Source: an uncultured Bacteroidales bacterium (GTDB lineage Bacteria > Bacteroidota > Bacteroidia > Bacteroidales > P3). Taken from it: a stretch of DNA of 64,000 bases. The stretch spans positions 62,001 to 126,000 of the forward strand of contig CAJTPR010000001.1 of the NCBI GenBank assembly GCA_910578275.1, given 5' to 3'. The notes below the pieces were generated by a model that saw only the letters and a program-made list of their open reading frames with translations, was not told where the DNA came from and ran no database searches. Below are positions 27,779 through 36,128 of this stretch, piece by piece. Both the position numbers and the translations under genes were made by a program. Numbering within the stretch: the stretch's first letter is position 1; the number at the start of each line of letters is the position of its first letter.

Positions 27779-29218
27779 CTATGAACGTGTCATGGCACAC
27801 AATTCCGCCCTGAGGGGCTGCAAGGCGCGGCATTGCTTCTTGCGGCCGAACGCACGGAAACGACGGAACGAACGACAAGCGTAACGAAGGTAATCCTGCC
27901 AGAACGCCCGTGTCAGCATCCAACTGGCCAGCAAGAGGGCGAAAACGCCCCAAGCCAGGCCCGCCTCTACGGACATGCAAGAAACGGCCACCCAATAGGC
28001 GACGATATAGACCATATACGACAGTCCTGTGAATATCAACTGGGTAATGACGAAATCGAAACTGGAACGAAGCATCTTGTTCTTGATTCGCGCGGCAATG
28101 CCTGCGGACTTGCGCCGTCCCATCCACACGGGCAATCCCGTAAAGAGCATCCCGTAGAGCGCCAAAGGCAAACCGAGCAGCAAGAGGAACAGGCGTCCTG
28201 TCAGCTCGGGCAGCGTCGGCACGTTTTCCACTTCAGACGTACCCACCCGCAACGCATGCAAGGCATCGCGATACGTTCCGGCCTTTTGCCGGAGGGCTTC
28301 CAGCCACCGGCAGGCCTCGATCCGTTCCGGATCTTCCGGATTTCCTTCCACCCGGGATCCGACGGACTGGTCAGAAACACCTCTTTCGATTCCGGACTTT
28401 TCCACCATGCGCCGCAAGTTGTCGGCGAAACGACGGTCGGCCGCGAGGGATTCGGGCAAACGCCGCCGATGCCCGGTGCGGACCACTTCGCGCAGGAAGT
28501 CGTAATCGGCATAATGTTCCGTGTCGGGAATATCCAGCATCAAGCCTTGGATGGATGCGCGCACTTCCTCCGCCAACGCGGTCATCGCCTTGGGCGGATT
28601 CTCCTTGTACAAGGCATAATAGCGGCTCAGGCGTATCGGTTCGCCGAAATTGACGCACAATTCGGCGCGTTTGACAAAATAGTCGGAATAATGGTTGCCC
28701 ACGGGAACGATCACCATGTTTTCGGGAAAACCGTTACGTTCGGCGGCATCGAAGGCGATTCGCGCGAAACCCTTCTTCACTTGCCCAAGCCAATGTCCCT
28801 CCTGGTGCTTTCCCTCCGGAAAGAGCGTCACCGGATAACCCGAACCCGCCAGTTTGGCCGCCTCGTCGAATATGGCGGCGTTCCCGCCCAACGTTTCCCG
28901 GCCGTCGCGTTGCCGGTAGACGGGCATGATCTTGCAGAAATTGAGGATTTTCGCCGCCGTCTTCTTCTTGAACACGTCGGCCCTGGCCAGAAACACGACC
29001 GGATAACGCAAGGGCATGGAAAAAAGGATGGCCAAGGCATCGAGCAAGCCGTTCTGGTGATTGCTCACCATCATGAAAGGGACCCCCTTTTCCGGCAAGT
29101 TCGCCTTGCCCGAAACATAAACCCGCCTGTAATACGCATGATTGAACACCTGTCGCAACCAAGCCTTGAAAAAGAAGTACCAGAACGGCTTCTTCTCCAC
29201 TATCCTGAAATATACCAT
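27779..29218 (-). CDS. PlsC-type phospholipid/glycerol acyltransferase
   Basis: 479 residues. The acyltransferase block occupies the first 240 residues: motif I NHQNGLLD (H-x4-D), motif II region with ARADVF, motif III TLFPEGKHQEG and motif IV VPVGNHYSD. This is the LPLAT family that transfers acyl chains to lysophospholipids; the exact substrate is not determinable. The second half holds a charged region and four likely transmembrane segments (for example LFLLLLGLPLALYGMLF and FVITQLIFTGLSYMVYIVA), a fusion common in this phylum. It is convergent with the FN3 gene (10-nt gap). Confidence 0.85.
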   Translation of the reverse strand: MVYFRIVEKKPFWYFFFKAWLRQVFNHAYYRRVYVSGKANLPEKGVPFMMVSNHQNGLLDALAILFSMPLRYPVVFLARADVFKKKTAAKILNFCKIMPVYRQRDGRETLGGNAAIFDEAAKLAGSGYPVTLFPEGKHQEGHWLGQVKKGFARIAFDAAERNGFPENMVIVPVGNHYSDYFVKRAELCVNFGEPIRLSRYYALYKENPPKAMTALAEEVRASIQGLMLDIPDTEHYADYDFLREVVRTGHRRRLPESLAADRRFADNLRRMVEKSGIERGVSDQSVGSRVEGNPEDPERIEACRWLEALRQKAGTYRDALHALRVGTSEVENVPTLPELTGRLFLLLLGLPLALYGMLFTGLPVWMGRRKSAGIAARIKNKMLRSSFDFVITQLIFTGLSYMVYIVAYWVAVSCMSVEAGLAWGVFALLLASWMLTRAFWQDYLRYACRSFRRFRAFGRKKQCRALQPLRAELCAMTRS

Positions 29219-29244
29219 CTCCGATTATTTTTCGCCATGAGAGG

Positions 29245-29252
29245 CAAAAATA
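29245..29252 (-). promoter_or_regulatory. -7 promoter box of the acyltransferase gene
   Basis: On the minus strand TATTTTTG (29252-29245), 27 nt upstream of the ATG at 29218. Consensus TAnnTTTG; no clear -33 element. Confidence 0.55.
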
Positions 29253-29440
29253 CGAAAACGCCCGTCTCGCACAGGATCATGACCCGGAAAAACACGAAAA
29301 AGCGAAAAGAAAGGTTCCCTGCCTTGGATGCCGCCGGTGCGCCGTACGCCCGGAACCTATCGGACCGGAAGCCGCGCGAGAACCGGAAAGCCGCCCCCAC
29401 GGCGATGTCGCCATACCGGGCACCTGGCGCAAGGACCCGA

Positions 29441-29471
29441 TTTGTCTTTTTTGAAAATTCCCCTATCTTTG
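29441..29471 (+). promoter_or_regulatory. Promoter of rho
   Basis: TTTG (29441-29444), 19 nt, TATCTTTG (29464-29471): a full consensus promoter. Initiation near 29478 gives a leader of about 144 nt before rho. The gap 29219-29621 otherwise holds the divergent acyltransferase promoter and this leader, with no gene. Confidence 0.8.
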
Positions 29472-29540
29472 CAGACGTTTTATTGCCGCCAGATACAGAG
29501 GCCGAGTTTTCTTGGATCCTGCCGAGGCGGATTGAAATCC

Positions 29541-29559
29541 GGCCGGACGCCGGCCTTTT
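29541..29559 (+). terminator. Attenuator-like hairpin in the rho leader
   Basis: GGCCGG (29541-29546), ACG loop, CCGGCC (29550-29555) and TTTT (29556-29559), inside the untranslated leader about 60 nt before the rho ATG. It has the shape of a weak intrinsic terminator. Autoregulation of rho by premature termination is known in other bacteria; a role here is inference. Confidence 0.45.
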
Positions 29560-29621
29560 GCAAACGGGGATTAGAACAAAGCCCTGCCCCGGGGCACGAT
29601 ACTTTCTTTTTACTTTCTTTT

Positions 29622-31640
29622 ATGCTCAACATTCTCGATCTTCATGCCATGGACGACGCGCAGTTGCGCCAGATGGCCGAAGGTTTTGCGGTCAAACGTT
29701 ACGACAAACTTTCCCGGCAAGACCTCATCTACCGTATCCTTGATGCCCAAGCCCTGCAAAAAGTCGCAGCCAAGACCCAGCCGCAGGCCTCCCAGGAAGC
29801 GGCTTCCGGCACTTCCGGACAAGAAAAGACCGTCGAACCCTCCGTCGAGGAACCCGCCAAACGCAAGCGGGGACGTCCTCGCCTGCGTCCCGAAGATTCC
29901 GCCGAATCACCCGTGCCGAACGAGGCCGCGGCGGAAACCCAGGACGGCATGGCGGCAGCACCCAAGAAAAGAGGTCGTCCCAAAAAGATACGCGAAGATG
30001 ACATCGTGGCCGACGCCCTGCAAACCCAGACGCCGGAATTTCCGGAAAAGCAACCCGAAACGCCGGTTTCCGAAACCGCCGGCATGACGGCCAACACGCC
30101 GGCACAACGCTACAACAGCCGTTATCCGAACCGGAACAATTACGTCAACGGTAGCGACAACGCCGCCGCTGCGGGCGGATACAATCGGGACAAGAGCTAT
30201 GGCAGCAGCAACGGATACGGCAACCGCTACGGTAACAACGGGTACAACAACCGTTACGACCGTAACGCCGGCCTCCAGCCGCCCGTACTGAAAACCCGCC
30301 AGGAAACGGCCTTCGAGGAATATCCGGACGGCCGCTACCAGAATCCGCCGGCCGGATCCGGACACGAACAGGCGGCAACGCCCCTCAATGCCAGGGAAAT
30401 CGAAAACGAACGTCTCAACCGCATCGACGAGGAGCAGATGCAAAAGGCGTTGCAGTCCGACAAGATGCCGGCAACCGCTCCCAAGATCGTTCCCGCCGAA
30501 AACCAGGGGGTAGCCTACAACTTTGAAGATTTCGTCACCTACGAGGGCGTACTGGAAACGATGCCCGACGGCTTCGGCTTCCTGCGTTCTTCCGACTACA
30601 ACTATCTCAGTTCTCCCGACGACGTATATGTTTCCCCTCAACAAATCCGCATACTCGGACTCAAGACGGGCGACACGGTACAATGTACGGTCCGCCCGCC
30701 CCGGGAAGGCGAGAAATATTTCCCGCTGGGCAAGATCCTTTCGGTGAACGGATGTCCTCCCGAAGAAATCCGCGACCGGGTGGCTTTCGACTATCTCACC
30801 CCTTTGTTTCCCAACCAGAAGTTCAAGCTCACCGACGCTCCTGAAAAATCCATGTCGATGCGGCTCATGGACATGTTCACGCCTATCGGCAAGGGGCAAC
30901 GCGGACTTATCGTGGCACCGCCCAAGACGGGAAAGACGGTATTGCTCAAGCAACTGGCAAACGCCATCGCCCACAACCATCCCGAAGTGTACATCATCGT
31001 GCTGCTCATCGACGAACGTCCCGAGGAAGTCACCGACATGCAGCGCAGCGTCAAGGCCGAAGTAATCGCCTCCACGTTCGACGAACCGGCCGAACGTCAT
31101 GTGAAAATCGCCAATATCGTGCTTGAAAAGGCCAAACGCCTCGTAGAATGCAAGCATGACGTGCTTATCGTGCTCGACTCCATCACCCGTCTTGCACGCG
31201 CCTACAACACGGTCAGTCCCGCTTCGGGCAAGGTGCTTTCGGGCGGTGTGGAAGCCAATGCGTTGCAAAAGCCCAAACGTTTCTTCGGTGCGGCACGCAA
31301 GATAGAAAACGGAGGTTCGCTCACGATCATCGCCACCGCCCTTACCGAAACCAACTCGCGCATGGACGAGGTGATTTTCGAGGAATTCAAGGGAACAGGC
31401 AACATGGAAATCCAGCTGGACCGCAAGATTTCCAACCGCCGCATCTTCCCCGCCATAGACATCGTGGCCTCCAGCACCCGTCGCGACGACTTGCTGCAAG
31501 ACAAGGACATCCGGCAAAAGGTCTGGATCTTGCGCAACCACTTCGCCGACATGACCCCGGTGGAAACCATGGAATTCCTCAACACGCGCTTGCCGCAGAC
31601 AACCGACAATGAAGAATTCCTGGCTTCGATGAACAGTTGA
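29622..31640 (+). CDS. rho: Transcription termination factor Rho with long disordered N-terminal insert
   Basis: 672 residues from the ATG at 29622, much longer than the 419 of E. coli. The Rho N-terminal SAP-like fold (DDAQLRQMAEGFAVKRYDKL, residues 11-30) is followed by a low-complexity insert of about 200 residues. It carries two AT-hook-like basic motifs, KRKRGRPRLR (80-89) and KKRGRPKK (115-122), and an Asn/Gly/Tyr-rich tract (163-216). The RNA-binding domain (YEGVLETMPDGFGFLRSSDY) and the ATPase with P-loop APPKTGKT, LIDERPEEVTDMQRSV and DSITRLARAYN are intact. Rho is a hexameric RNA helicase that ends transcription. A disordered Rho insert in Bacteroides thetaiotaomicron is reported to drive condensates, so a similar role is plausible. 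ispE follows after 5 nt. Confidence 0.96.
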   Translation: MLNILDLHAMDDAQLRQMAEGFAVKRYDKLSRQDLIYRILDAQALQKVAAKTQPQASQEAASGTSGQEKTVEPSVEEPAKRKRGRPRLRPEDSAESPVPNEAAAETQDGMAAAPKKRGRPKKIREDDIVADALQTQTPEFPEKQPETPVSETAGMTANTPAQRYNSRYPNRNNYVNGSDNAAAAGGYNRDKSYGSSNGYGNRYGNNGYNNRYDRNAGLQPPVLKTRQETAFEEYPDGRYQNPPAGSGHEQAATPLNAREIENERLNRIDEEQMQKALQSDKMPATAPKIVPAENQGVAYNFEDFVTYEGVLETMPDGFGFLRSSDYNYLSSPDDVYVSPQQIRILGLKTGDTVQCTVRPPREGEKYFPLGKILSVNGCPPEEIRDRVAFDYLTPLFPNQKFKLTDAPEKSMSMRLMDMFTPIGKGQRGLIVAPPKTGKTVLLKQLANAIAHNHPEVYIIVLLIDERPEEVTDMQRSVKAEVIASTFDEPAERHVKIANIVLEKAKRLVECKHDVLIVLDSITRLARAYNTVSPASGKVLSGGVEANALQKPKRFFGAARKIENGGSLTIIATALTETNSRMDEVIFEEFKGTGNMEIQLDRKISNRRIFPAIDIVASSTRRDDLLQDKDIRQKVWILRNHFADMTPVETMEFLNTRLPQTTDNEEFLASMNS

Positions 31641-31645
31641 TTCCG

Positions 31646-32479
31646 ATGCTGTTCTTTCCGCACGCCAAAATCAATATCGGGCTCCGGATCCTGCGTAAAC
31701 GTCCTGACGGCTACCATGATCTGGAGCTCTCCTTTTTCCATCTTCCCGAACTGTGCGACGTATTGGAAATAACCCCTGCCGACAAGGACTCGTTCCTTTG
31801 CCAAGGGATTCCCGTGGACGGCGATCCCGAACAGAACCTTGTCATCAAGGCACGAAATCTCATCGACCGGAACCTGCCCTCCGGACGCCCTCCCTGCTGC
31901 CTGCACCTGCTCAAGAAAATCCCGACGGGATCAGGCTTGGGAGGCGGTTCTTCCGACGCCACTTGCACGCTGGCGGGATTGAACCAGGTCTTCAACCTGG
32001 GCTTTTCCACTCAGGACCTACGCAAGATGGCAGGCTCGTTGGGCGCCGACTGCGCTTTCTTCACGCAAGGGAAAGCCTGTATCGGCCACGGCAAAGGCGA
32101 TGAACTCGAAACCTTGCAAACCGGACACGAGCGCGCTTTCAGGATCACGGTGGTGGTTCCCGACTTTTCCGTCTCCACGGCCGAAGCCTACCGGAACTCC
32201 GAACCCCGGGACGACAGGCATCCGCTCAAGGATCTGCTTGCGGAAGACATCGCAAACTGGAAATCGACGATCGGAAACGACTTTGAAAAGACGTTATCTC
32301 CCCTCTATCCGCAAATAGGACAAATCAAACGACGATTATACGAAAAAGGCGCCTTGTACGCCTCGCTCAGCGGAAGCGGAAGCGCGGTATTCGGGCTTTT
32401 CGACGAAAACGGGGAAATGCCGGATTTCGACTTCCCGCGTTCCTGGTTCATTCATCAAAGCCGTATCGCAATTCCTTGA
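31646..32479 (+). CDS. ispE: 4-(cytidine 5'-diphospho)-2-C-methyl-D-erythritol kinase
   Basis: 277 residues from the ATG at 31646. A GHMP kinase of the MEP isoprenoid pathway. Seen are AKINIGLRILRKRPDGYHDL at the N-terminus, the glycine-rich ATP loop PTGSGLGGGSSDA, and the C-terminal SLSGSGSAVFG. A non-ATG start 9 nt earlier is possible but overlaps the end of rho. Its last 32 nt overlap the end of birA on the other strand. Confidence 0.95.
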   Translation: MLFFPHAKINIGLRILRKRPDGYHDLELSFFHLPELCDVLEITPADKDSFLCQGIPVDGDPEQNLVIKARNLIDRNLPSGRPPCCLHLLKKIPTGSGLGGGSSDATCTLAGLNQVFNLGFSTQDLRKMAGSLGADCAFFTQGKACIGHGKGDELETLQTGHERAFRITVVVPDFSVSTAEAYRNSEPRDDRHPLKDLLAEDIANWKSTIGNDFEKTLSPLYPQIGQIKRRLYEKGALYASLSGSGSAVFGLFDENGEMPDFDFPRSWFIHQSRIAIP

Positions 32480-33200
32480 AACCCGCACGGACGAAAGAAC
32501 CGTCGGCAACTTCCAGTTCCAGACAACCGTAATCGTCCACGCCCTCGATGCGCGCCCGTATCCCCTGTCCCCGAAAAACGTAATCGCGCCACCGGTCTTT
32601 GAACAACAAGGCGGAAAGATATTCCTGTCGCCATTTCCCGAACGTCTTGCCGGCATACGAAGCCTTGAAATCCACATAATTCGCATACACGCTTTCCGAC
32701 AACATCCGTACTTCCCGTTCCAGATTCCTTGTCTTCCCGTCTGTCATGAACAACGAAACGGCACGGGGCAAGGAAACAGGAAAAACGGTTTCGTTCACGT
32801 TCAGCCCCACCCCGAAACGTATCCTTTCCACGAAACCCGCGCACACGCTTGCTTCCAGAAGCAGCCCGCCCGCCTTCCTCTGCTGCCAGAAAAGGTCGTT
32901 GGGCCATTTGAGCGAGAAACCTTCGCCATTGGAACGGGCATGCCGCAACACGCCCAGGCTGAGCGCCATGTTCAGGAAAAACAAATGACGGGCCTCAAGG
33001 AAACGAGGCTCGAAGAGAAAAGTCACGGCGAGGTTCTTGCCTTCTCCGCCGAACCACCGGTTGCCACCCTGCCCCCGGCCTTGTGCCTGGCAGAACGTAT
33101 AGACCGCATCCATCCTGTCTTCGTCCCGGGTTTCGGGAAACGACCTGGCCAGATCCTGCGTGGAGATTTCCGTCCGAGGATGATAATGGAAGTTTATCAA
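32448..33200 (-). CDS. birA: Biotin--[acetyl-CoA-carboxylase] ligase
   Basis: About 250 residues. It attaches biotin to carboxylase carrier proteins. Visible are TEISTQ (substituting for the usual STN), the biotinyl-AMP loop GRGQGGNRW, SLKWPNDLFW and KAGGLLLEASVCAG. It lacks the N-terminal helix-turn-helix of E. coli BirA, so is a monofunctional ligase. No ATG fits before the conserved N-terminal strand; TTG at 33200, two bases after the pcm stop, is taken as the start. The frame stays open upstream only through pcm in another frame. Last gene of the four-gene operon 35702-32448, overlapping ispE tail to tail. Confidence 0.88.
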   Translation of the reverse strand: MINFHYHPRTEISTQDLARSFPETRDEDRMDAVYTFCQAQGRGQGGNRWFGGEGKNLAVTFLFEPRFLEARHLFFLNMALSLGVLRHARSNGEGFSLKWPNDLFWQQRKAGGLLLEASVCAGFVERIRFGVGLNVNETVFPVSLPRAVSLFMTDGKTRNLEREVRMLSESVYANYVDFKASYAGKTFGKWRQEYLSALLFKDRWRDYVFRGQGIRARIEGVDDYGCLELEVADGSFVRAGFKELRYGFDE

Positions 33201-33202
33201 GG

Positions 33203-33847
33203 CTATTCCGATTTTTTGCTCAACATCGGAACGAAACTGAAATCGCCGTGTTCGCTCACCTGCATGTCGGTCAAGGTGGTACGCACCACCTTGGTCATGA
33301 CCTGCGTGGGTGAACCCAACGGAATGACCATGATGCCGCCAACGGCCAACTGCGCCAACAAGTCGTTGGGAAAATCGGCCGCCCCGCAAGTCACCAGGAT
33401 CCGGTCGAACGGCGCGAATTGAGGCAGTCCCCGATAACCGTCGCCATAGAAACAACGCACCCCGCTCTTGAACGATTCCAACAGCGGCTTGGTCTTCATG
33501 TACAAATTACGCTGGCGCTCGATGGAATAGACCTCCGCGCCCAACTTGTCCAACACCAGCGACTGATAGCCCGAACCCGTACCCACCTCCAGCACTTTCG
33601 CGCCCGGGAAGACCTCAAGCAACGAACTCTGCCGCGCCACGGTAAGCGGGCGGGAAATGGTCTGCCCCTCGCCTATGGGCAAGGCCGCATCCTGATAGGC
33701 CCGCGAGTCGAACACCGAATCCAGGAAACAATGACGCGGAACGGCACCGATGGCAGCCAATACCGCCGCGTCGTCCATGCCTTTCTTGCGCAGTTCGTCC
33801 ACAAGACGCTGCCGCATTCCCTTATGTCGAAACGTATCTTGCTGCAT
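33203..33847 (-). CDS. pcm: Protein-L-isoaspartate O-methyltransferase
   Basis: 214 residues from the ATG at 33847. Repairs isoaspartyl residues in damaged proteins using S-adenosylmethionine. Family marks: VPRHCFLDSVFDSRAYQDAA, PIGEGQTISRPLTVA, the SAM motif EVGTGSGYQS and CFYGDGYRGLPQFAPFDRIL. An upstream TTG would add two residues. It lies 6 nt past the sugar transferase stop and 2 nt before the likely birA start. Confidence 0.93.
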   Translation of the reverse strand: MQQDTFRHKGMRQRLVDELRKKGMDDAAVLAAIGAVPRHCFLDSVFDSRAYQDAALPIGEGQTISRPLTVARQSSLLEVFPGAKVLEVGTGSGYQSLVLDKLGAEVYSIERQRNLYMKTKPLLESFKSGVRCFYGDGYRGLPQFAPFDRILVTCGAADFPNDLLAQLAVGGIMVIPLGSPTQVMTKVVRTTLTDMQVSEHGDFSFVPMLSKKSE

Positions 33848-33853
33848 TGCCAA

Positions 33854-34774
33854 TTATTTCCCGATGCCTTTCAATACCACCGGAACGGTCTTCATCATCA
33901 CCTGCAAATCCTGCTTCACGGAATAATTCTCCAAATATTCGATGTCGCACGAAAGCCTCACCATCATCTGGTCCATGTTCTCGGCATAACTGTACGTGGT
34001 GGCGAACAAGGAAGTCACACCCGGCCTGACCGCGTACAGGAGCGGAAAATAAGGCGCCCTCTGCTCGATCTGCCTGATGAAGTAATCCCGTTCGGGACGA
34101 TAGCCCACCAACGACATGTCACCTCGGACCACGTTCCAGAATTGCGGAAGTTCGTCCAGGCGGAACTTGCGCATGACCGCCCCCCAGCGGGTGATACGGG
34201 GATCTCCCGCATGCGAGAGCTTCGGCACCGAATCCTCGGCATCCGCGCGCATGGAACGGAACTTGTAAATGCGAAAAGGCTTTCCGCCCTTGCCGATTCG
34301 TTCCTGGCTATAAAGGACAGGTCCTTTGGAACCCGTCTTTACCAAAAACGCGCAAAGCAGGAAAACCGGCAGGAGCGCGAGCAGGCCCGCACCGCAAACG
34401 AACGTGTCGAACGAACGTTTCAGGATCCTTTGGCCCAAGGGCATCCTCTGGAACGTGAAACGGGCGAAAGTCAAGTCCCCGCACCGGCGAAGATGATGCC
34501 CGGAAAGATGCCAGCGCGACACATCGGCACAGGCGATCTGCAAGTCATAGCAAGGTCTGGAAGAAAGAGCGGCGAAGAAGCGAGGCAATTGCGTGCACTG
34601 CCTTTCATCGGGAAAGGCATACATCCGTCCTTGCCCGCCGTCTTCTTCCATGCGGGCCAGGCAATCCGACCATGTCTCGGCATAAAACACCCTACGGCCG
34701 CCTTCGCCCTGCAAGCGGTAAAAGAAATCGAGCGCGGCCTGCGCCCGGCCCCATATCCACACGTACCCATCCAT
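33854..34774 (-). CDS. Bacterial sugar transferase (undecaprenyl-phosphate sugar phosphotransferase type)
   Basis: 306 residues from the ATG at 34774. The C-terminal 190 residues are a typical PF02397 domain: KRSFDTFVCGAGLLALLP with one membrane hairpin, GPVLYSQERIGKGGKPFRIY, KFRSMRADA, RKFRLDELPQFWNVVRGDMS and the final VRPGVTSLFATTYSYAE. These enzymes load the first sugar phosphate on undecaprenyl phosphate for surface glycans. The N-terminal 125 residues are soluble-looking and not the multi-helix block of WbaP-type enzymes. No glycosyltransferase cluster is nearby. It starts 1 nt after the oxidoreductase stop. Confidence 0.9.
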   Translation of the reverse strand: MDGYVWIWGRAQAALDFFYRLQGEGGRRVFYAETWSDCLARMEEDGGQGRMYAFPDERQCTQLPRFFAALSSRPCYDLQIACADVSRWHLSGHHLRRCGDLTFARFTFQRMPLGQRILKRSFDTFVCGAGLLALLPVFLLCAFLVKTGSKGPVLYSQERIGKGGKPFRIYKFRSMRADAEDSVPKLSHAGDPRITRWGAVMRKFRLDELPQFWNVVRGDMSLVGYRPERDYFIRQIEQRAPYFPLLYAVRPGVTSLFATTYSYAENMDQMMVRLSCDIEYLENYSVKQDLQVMMKTVPVVLKGIGK

Positions 34775-34775
34775 C

Positions 34776-35702
34776 TTACAGCAATATGTGCCTGATTTGG
34801 AACAATATCTCCTGAACCCGTCCGCTTTCGGCGAAATTGAGGCTTCCCTCCTCCCCGTTCCGGCAGGCACGGGTAAAACATTGCAAGTCGCGGGTCAGGA
34901 AAGCGTCGGAAGCGCTTTCCCGGCAAGGTTCCACCTTCATTTTCCGTTTTCCTCCGCCCTTGCATGTGTCCTGCAAGGAGAGTTCGGACGTGACGAAATC
35001 CAAGTCAACGACCGATTCGGCGGTCATGCAACGCATCTTTCCGATCTTGTCGGACAACACGTTGCCCATCCAGAACTCCGCCAACAATCCCGAACAGAAC
35101 TCGATCTCCACCTGCGCGGAAAACTTCTCGGGCAAGGCCGTCTTCAACTTGCGGGCCTTCACCTTCCTTACCTGTGTCCCGTCGATCGACAAGACGCGAT
35201 CCAGACACGGAAACAACACTTCGTCCATGGCCTGTTCCATGCCGGGACAATCGGGGTCGGAAAGTTCGGTCCTGATGATGCCCGTCCGCTCCAGAAAGGG
35301 CAAGGCCGCCAGCCAGAGCGGATGCTTGCGCCCGGGATGCGCCACCTGGTTGCATACCCTCGCTTCCTCGGCCAAGGCCGCCAACTTGCGGATTTTCGCC
35401 GAGGCCGTGCTCAACGGCCAGTCGCTCCAGACGCACTTGCCGCGACGCAGCAGATTCGATATGAAATCGAAACGCTGTTCGGGCCGGCCGCCGACCACGA
35501 CCAGGTCGGCATCCCCCGCCATCTGCTGGGGCGAGGAATAGGAACGCGGAAGCTTGCCCGCAGGCAAGGCTGCCGGACCTGCCGACGGCTCCTTGCCCCC
35601 GACAAGGCAATAGCCCACCCATTCCATGTCTTCAAGGACGGAAAGGCTGTGCGCATAGCGACCCAGCTCGTAATCGGCTGCCAAAAGAGCGATTTTCATC
35701 AT
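34776..35702 (-). CDS. Gfo/Idh/MocA-like oxidoreductase, divergent
   Basis: 308 residues. N-terminal Rossmann-type region (MKIALLAADYELGRYAHSLS, DADLVVVGGRPEQRFDFISN, RRGKCVWSDWPLSTASAKIR), with the usual GxGxxG loop degenerate. The C-terminal part has beta-strand segments such as FSAQVEIEFCSGLLAEFWMG. It is shorter than typical 340-380-residue members, so the enzyme function is uncertain; it may act on a nucleotide sugar used by the adjacent sugar transferase. First gene of the operon; the promoter box lies only 8 nt upstream. Confidence 0.65.
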   Translation of the reverse strand: MMKIALLAADYELGRYAHSLSVLEDMEWVGYCLVGGKEPSAGPAALPAGKLPRSYSSPQQMAGDADLVVVGGRPEQRFDFISNLLRRGKCVWSDWPLSTASAKIRKLAALAEEARVCNQVAHPGRKHPLWLAALPFLERTGIIRTELSDPDCPGMEQAMDEVLFPCLDRVLSIDGTQVRKVKARKLKTALPEKFSAQVEIEFCSGLLAEFWMGNVLSDKIGKMRCMTAESVVDLDFVTSELSLQDTCKGGGKRKMKVEPCRESASDAFLTRDLQCFTRACRNGEEGSLNFAESGRVQEILFQIRHILL

Positions 35703-35709
35703 CAATCGG

Positions 35710-35717
35710 CAAAAATA
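35710..35717 (-). promoter_or_regulatory. -7 promoter box of the oxidoreductase-birA operon
   Basis: On the minus strand TATTTTTG (35717-35710). Its end is 7 nt from the ATG at 35702, so the transcript would be leaderless or nearly so. Confidence 0.55.
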
Positions 35718-35797
35718 GGATATAATGGAGGCTGTTCCCCTGCCGGCGCCGGGTTCTTTTCAACGAGAAAATGTGCATAAAGCCGATTTCACGGCTA

Positions 35798-35828
35798 TTG
35801 GCCGACTCGTTTAGTTTTTATACATTTG
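35798..35828 (+). promoter_or_regulatory. Promoter of the ferredoxin gene
   Basis: TTG (35798-35800), 20 nt, TACATTTG (35821-35828): a full consensus. A leader of about 25 nt, A-rich, leads to the ATG at 35859. Confidence 0.8.
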
Positions 35829-35858
35829 CGGCCGATAAACCTTAAAAAACTCAAAAAC

Positions 35859-36026
35859 ATGGCTTACAAAATTTCTGACAGCTGCGTGGCTTGCGGGTCT
35901 TGCATCGACGAATGCCCCATGGAAGCTATCAGCGCCGGTGACATCTACTCCATAGATCCGGACAAATGCACCGAATGCGGTACTTGCGCCGGGGTATGCC
36001 CCAACGATGCCATTTCCTTGGCATAG
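35859..36026 (+). CDS. 2[4Fe-4S] ferredoxin
   Basis: 55 residues from the ATG at 35859 (MAYKISDSCVACG). Two classic cluster motifs, CVACGSCIDECP and CTECGTCAGVCP, with almost no other sequence: a clostridial-type small electron carrier. It is monocistronic, with its own promoter and a strong terminator, as expected for an abundant protein. An upstream in-frame start would place the coding start inside the promoter region and is rejected. Confidence 0.97.
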   Translation: MAYKISDSCVACGSCIDECPMEAISAGDIYSIDPDKCTECGTCAGVCPNDAISLA

Positions 36027-36043
36027 TTTCCGCGCATTTCATG

Positions 36044-36082
36044 AAAAAGGCGGCCGGCTTGAAGTCCGACCGCCTTTTTTTT
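36044..36082 (+). terminator. Intrinsic terminator after ferredoxin
   Basis: AAAAAGGCGGCCGG pairs with CCGACCGCCTTTTT with one mismatch, followed by more T residues. The A-run on the other side makes it potentially bidirectional. Confidence 0.88.
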
Positions 36083-36091
36083 GTAAATTTG
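36059..36091 (+). promoter_or_regulatory. Promoter of tsaC-porT operon
   Basis: TTG (36059-36061), 22 nt, TAAATTTG (36084-36091). The -33 element lies inside the loop of the ferredoxin terminator, so terminator and promoter overlap. Confidence 0.65.
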
Positions 36092-36128
36092 CTTTCATGC
36101 GGTCTTTCCGCGACCTAACCGATCCGAC

